From Devosia salina (lineage in GTDB: Bacteria > Pseudomonadota > Alphaproteobacteria > Rhizobiales > Devosiaceae), in assembly GCF_019504385.1 (NCBI RefSeq), contig NZ_CP080590.1:3142001-3206000 (forward strand): a stretch of DNA of 64,000 nucleotides, read 5' to 3'. Below are positions 61,124 to 64,000 of this stretch, piece after piece. The translations under genes and the position numbers were made by a program. How positions within the stretch are numbered: position 1 is the first letter of the stretch; every line of letters starts with the position of its first letter. Under the pieces are notes generated by a model. That model was not told the DNA's origin. It ran no database searches and worked only from the letters and a program-made list of their open reading frames with translations.

Positions 61124-61975
61124 TTAGGCACTGAGGCGCAGGAACTCGCGTGGTGAGCGATACTTGAGCCCGGAGTGCGGGTGGACCTCACAGTAATCGT
61201 CGATCCATTCGGGCAGCAAGGCCAGGATGGTCTCGGCGTCTGGAAGGATGACGGTTGAGGCGTAGTCCCTTTTCAGAGTTTTGACGAAGGCTTCTGACAT
61301 GCCGTTGCTCTGCGGGCTTCGAACCGGGGTGAAGAGCAGCTCGATGCCCAGAGCGGCGGCCACTTGCGCGGTCTGCCTGGCGATATAGGCGCTGCCATTG
61401 TCCGAGAGCCATTCGAGCCGGTGCGGGACCCTGAGGGCCTGGAAGCGGCGTTCGACGGCAGCGATCATCAGATCACAGACCATCTCGCCGGAGATGCCAG
61501 CATTGGCGACCGCCGACCAGGCGATAATCTCCCGGTCACAGGCGTCGATGACGAAGACGATGCGCACCACCTCGTCATTGCGGGCATGGATCTCCAGATG
61601 ATCGGAGCACCAGCGGATGTTGGATCGCAGGGCAACGACGACGCCGTCGTGGGTCCGCGTGGGCCGCAGAGCGGTATGCTTTTGAAGGGTAAGCCCGTTC
61701 TGCTGCATGACCCTGAGGACACGCTTGGTGTTGACGGTGAGCTTGCCCTCCTTGCGCCGCTGCCTGTTGAGCAATGCCGTCACGCGGCGATAGCCATAGG
61801 TGGGTCGCTGGTCGATGATCGGGCGCAGTTCGGCAAGAAGAGCCACATCATCGGCCTTCCGATAAGGTCCGCGCGGCTTGGATGGCTTGCTGGCGCGCTC
61901 GATGAGGTTGGACCTGGAGACGCCCAGAGTGCGGGCAATAACGCTCATTGGGTATCGTCCTCGGGATTGCTCCAC
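61124..61975 (-). CDS. IS3-family transposase OrfB (DDE domain)
   Basis: 283 residues with HTH_21-type region (YGYRRVTALLNRQ) and rve integrase core. The catalytic residues are seen as WCSDHLEIH (Asp), LSDNGSAYIA (Asp) and SNGMSEAFVKTLKRDY (Glu). It lies in the -1 frame relative to orfA and is expected as an OrfAB fusion by frameshifting at an A7 run (61996-62002 on the plus strand as T7). Confidence 0.92.
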   Translation of the reverse strand: MEQSRGRYPMSVIARTLGVSRSNLIERASKPSKPRGPYRKADDVALLAELRPIIDQRPTYGYRRVTALLNRQRRKEGKLTVNTKRVLRVMQQNGLTLQKHTALRPTRTHDGVVVALRSNIRWCSDHLEIHARNDEVVRIVFVIDACDREIIAWSAVANAGISGEMVCDLMIAAVERRFQALRVPHRLEWLSDNGSAYIARQTAQVAAALGIELLFTPVRSPQSNGMSEAFVKTLKRDYASTVILPDAETILALLPEWIDDYCEVHPHSGLKYRSPREFLRLSA

Positions 61976-62364
61976 GACAGCAAGGGCGAGGTCCGTTTTT
62001 TTGGGCGGGCGAGATCCAGGGCCTCCCTCAAGATCTCGGCTTCCATGGTCTTCTTGCCGAGCATGCGCTCGAGGTCACGCACGCGCTTTTCCAGATCGCG
62101 CACCTGGGAGGCGCCAACAACATCTTCATCGGCCTGAACGGCTGCGTGACCGCCCTCAAGCATGCGGCGCTTCCAGGCGAAGAGCTGGGAGGGAGAAATG
62201 CCGGCGCGGCGTGCCACGTAGGAAACGCTCATACCCGGCTGCATGGCTTCCTCCACCAACCGAACCTTCTCGGCCACTGACCAGCGCCGGCGGCGCTGCA
62301 CGGAGGTGATGACTTCGACCCGTCGAAACGGCTCGTCAGAACTCTTGGACATAGTCGTACTCAT
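61945..62364 (-). CDS. IS3-family transposase OrfA (helix-turn-helix)
   Basis: 139 residues: RRRWSVAEKVRLVEEAMQPGMSVSYVARRAGISPSQLFAWKRRML is the transposase_8-type DNA-binding domain, followed by a leucine-zipper-like coil (VRDLEKRVRDLERMLGKKTMEAEILREAL split across the helix). The CCC-AAA-AAA-A slippery run near its end would allow -1 frameshifting into orfB. Confidence 0.9.
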   Translation of the reverse strand: MSTTMSKSSDEPFRRVEVITSVQRRRRWSVAEKVRLVEEAMQPGMSVSYVARRAGISPSQLFAWKRRMLEGGHAAVQADEDVVGASQVRDLEKRVRDLERMLGKKTMEAEILREALDLARPKKRTSPLLSWSNPEDDTQ

Positions 62365-62426
62365 AGGCGCATGCCTATGCCTTATCGGCTATGCCGGCTG
62401 TCCGGTCAAAATGGGGTGCGCTCCAC

Positions 62427-62798
62427 TCCGGCAAACAAGAAAGAGCGCGCCAGCGATTACGCAGTGGCCTTTTCCTACCTCGGCCTAAGCGCGGAAGGTT
62501 CGGTCTGCTCTAGGTGCCTTCGACGGAGGTGGACAGGAGCCGGGTGGTTCACCTCACCAGCATCCGCTTCGGCCCTTGCCCGTAAGGCCCTCAAAGCAGT
62601 TCTTGGCTCCCGCAGCCCTCCTTGATCGAAAAAAGTGCTGACAACAAAGGCATCCCTTTTTCTGGATCGCTATAGGGCCATTTCAAACCGAGCGAGACCC
62701 ATGCCGAACCAACAATACTTCTCTATTCCAAACTCTAGTGAACGCGGTTTTCGTGCCTCAGACACCAGCTTGTGTACCTTCAACCACAGAGCAGGCGA
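62427..62798. other. Intergenic region between IS and rep-like gene
   Basis: 372 bases with the right-hand target duplication at its start. No supported gene; the frame 62371-62625 crosses the IS end and is not a gene. Confidence 0.5.
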
Positions 62799-63329
62799 AT
62801 GAAGCGAATAGAACATCGTCGCCCAGCTCTCATCGATCCTGCGGCCACTAAAGACGCATGGCTACGATGGACGATCGAGCGGCAATGGGACAGATACATC
62901 ACCTTATCGTTCAATGAGCCGGCGAAACTGAATCGTCTGGGAGATGTAACAGAGTCGGAAATTGCGAGCCGAAGGGATAAGCTCAAAGAGTGGGACGGGC
63001 GAATGAACCGATGCCTTATTGGCCGAAATTGGGCCAAGCTTCACGACTATCGCATGTTCAATATGTACATGATGGAGTTGCCACGCACCAATCCGCACTT
63101 CCATGGTTTGGTGCACTTCTTCAATGTGGATCAGGCAGAAAGAGAACGCCAAGCCAAAATATTCGATAACCGCGCGGAAGGCATCTGGAAATATCTGGTT
63201 GCCTCCGGGGACATTGATGTCAAGCCTGTTTTTAATGAAATTGGCGTAGCAAGATATATTGGAAAGTCAATCACAGATAGTCTAAACTATGAGAACTTTA
63301 TACCGCCTGACGAATTTTGGCGGCCATAG
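62799..63329 (+). CDS. HUH-endonuclease, rolling-circle Rep-like protein
   Basis: 176 residues. Three Rep motifs are in order: motif I YITLSF (33-38), HUH motif II PHFHGLVHF (His 100 and His 102), and motif III GVARYIGK with a single candidate catalytic Tyr 153. This is the arrangement of small Rep/relaxase proteins of plasmids, phages and satellites. ATG 62799 has AGGCGA close by; GTG 62772 would add nine residues. Base composition is lower in GC than the main chromosome part, consistent with transfer. Likely replication gene of the integrated element. Confidence 0.7.
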   Translation: MKRIEHRRPALIDPAATKDAWLRWTIERQWDRYITLSFNEPAKLNRLGDVTESEIASRRDKLKEWDGRMNRCLIGRNWAKLHDYRMFNMYMMELPRTNPHFHGLVHFFNVDQAERERQAKIFDNRAEGIWKYLVASGDIDVKPVFNEIGVARYIGKSITDSLNYENFIPPDEFWRP

Positions 63330-63449
63330 TCTCTGGAACCGCAAAGGCGTCGCTCGCGAAGCGAGGACGGCTAGTAGCCAGCGCCAAAGCTGAGCCTACC
63401 CAAACTGCCTCTCAAAATGAGAAGCAGTCTTGTTCTATGGAGATAGAAA

Positions 63450-63569
63450 ATGAGAAATGAGAAAATACAAATACGTAATGCACAAGAGGAGCGAGAGCGC
63501 CGCAGGCACTCTCGCTACCAAAGGCCGATAGGTACAAATGAATCCGTGCGAGATCTAGTGAGCATATAG
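63450..63569 (+). CDS. Possible small basic protein (39 aa)
   Basis: ATG 63450 follows GGAG at about 8 nt and encodes MRNEKIQIRNAQEERERRRH and a short tail ending in VRDLVSI. Highly charged, no known domain. It follows the rep-like gene after 120 bases. Could be a small DNA-binding protein of the element, or chance. Confidence 0.3.
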   Translation: MRNEKIQIRNAQEERERRRHSRYQRPIGTNESVRDLVSI

Positions 63570-64000
63570 CTTATGGCCGCCGCGAACTTGATTACAGCGT
63601 CCCGCAAAGGATAGTTTTCACGGTGACAAACCGACTACCCCACCTGGAGCAGTCCTTCCGAAACGCGCCCCGTTCCAGACATTCAGTGAGCTTTCGTGAC
63701 GTCCTAAAAGCCGCCGATCCGCATTATTAGGGGCGCTGAATTGGGGGTAAGCCGCCTAGCGCTCTTGAGGTGAGAATCTAGACAATCAGACCTCTGGCCT
63801 GCCGTGCCAGAGGCAATGTTTGAGCTGCTACGACCATAAGGCGCGTCGTCTACATACCTGACCGGTGAATAGTTGCTGGACGGCTCGTGCTGCTTCCATT
63901 TGCCGCTTTCTCGCGCCGCTAGGTCCTTAGTCATCTCTTGACTCGATAATGCGACTGCACCAGTCCAGACGGGAAGATCGTGGTTCCGAGATGCTCGAGT
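63570..64000. other. Right edge of window, no supported gene
   Basis: 431 bases. A minus-strand frame at 63704-63934 (76 codons) is polar and unlike any family I know; I do not call it. Confidence 0.5.

Larger units (their letters stand above)
61084..62426 (-). mobile_element. IS3-family insertion sequence (IS2-like orfA/orfB)
   Basis: 1343 bp. Ends: TGGAGTGGACCCCATTTCG followed by CCGGACAGC on the left, and on the reverse strand TGGAGCGCACCCCATTTTGA followed by CCGGACAGC on the right. Both ends are flanked by the 5-bp direct repeat CTCCG (61079-61083 and 62427-62431). Two overlapping reading frames encode the transposase. Ends, target duplication and DDE residues are intact, so it may be active. 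Confidence 0.9.

Overview
The window is high-GC DNA from an alphaproteobacterium, most likely of the order Hyphomicrobiales. The evidence is a FixK/FNR-controlled ccoNOQP-ccoGHIS locus, Opp- and TctABC-type uptake systems, an acid-sugar catabolic cluster, and dense operons with 4-base ATGA overlaps. A Devosia-like genus is possible, but that is a guess from gene style only.

Layout. Positions 1-7144 (minus strand): an oligopeptide/sugar-type ABC importer (binding protein, OppB, C, D, F) that runs by a 4-base overlap into a cut-off Vps62-like/HAD fusion gene. 7403-9677: a ROK and a LacI regulator, convergent. 9787-18769: a TauE-like membrane protein divergent from a complete cbb3 oxidase locus, with one perfect FNR/FixK box before ccoN and a second before ccoG. 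18819-32235: a four-carbon acid-sugar (tetronate) island (PdxA2, TctC/B/A, SAF oxidoreductase, SDR, OtnI; divergently FadR-type regulator, OtnK, OtnC; then DenD). Its long minus-strand operon ends in a GH31 (sulfoquinovosidase-like) tail fragment, a TSUP exporter and a GabD-like dehydrogenase, which look like the remains of a sulfoquinovose operon. 32374-42532: a FAD oxidoreductase, a HAF-repeat autotransporter with a secreted partner, a MalT/LuxR-type regulator broken by an in-frame TGA, a cupin plus hemerythrin pair, and a MATE exporter.

43084-53414 is the most unusual part. A seven-gene operon reads leftward from an FNR/FixK box. It encodes a thiamine-diphosphate 2-oxoacid dehydrogenase E1 alpha with a twin-arginine signal, E1 beta, a YgiT-type zinc-finger protein, two paralogous single-haem c-type cytochromes, an MBOAT acyltransferase and an SGNH hydrolase-like protein. 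There is no E2 or E3. Divergent from it, with its own FNR box, is a nitroreductase that also carries a Tat signal. A MacAB-like exporter with a third FNR box faces it. I infer an exported, cytochrome-linked TPP dehydrogenase made under low oxygen together with the cbb3 oxidase; I know of no described system of this kind.

53531-59508 holds remnants (aminotransferase tail, N-truncated aldehyde dehydrogenase) and ordinary accessory genes (LysR/quinone oxidoreductase, SnoaL-like, SDR, AraC). At 59677-59729 lies the 3' part of a tRNA-Arg(ACG), marking the left end of an integrated element that continues past the window. Inside it are palindromic 39-40 bp repeats, an intact IS3-family element with a 5-bp target duplication, and a small HUH Rep-like protein.
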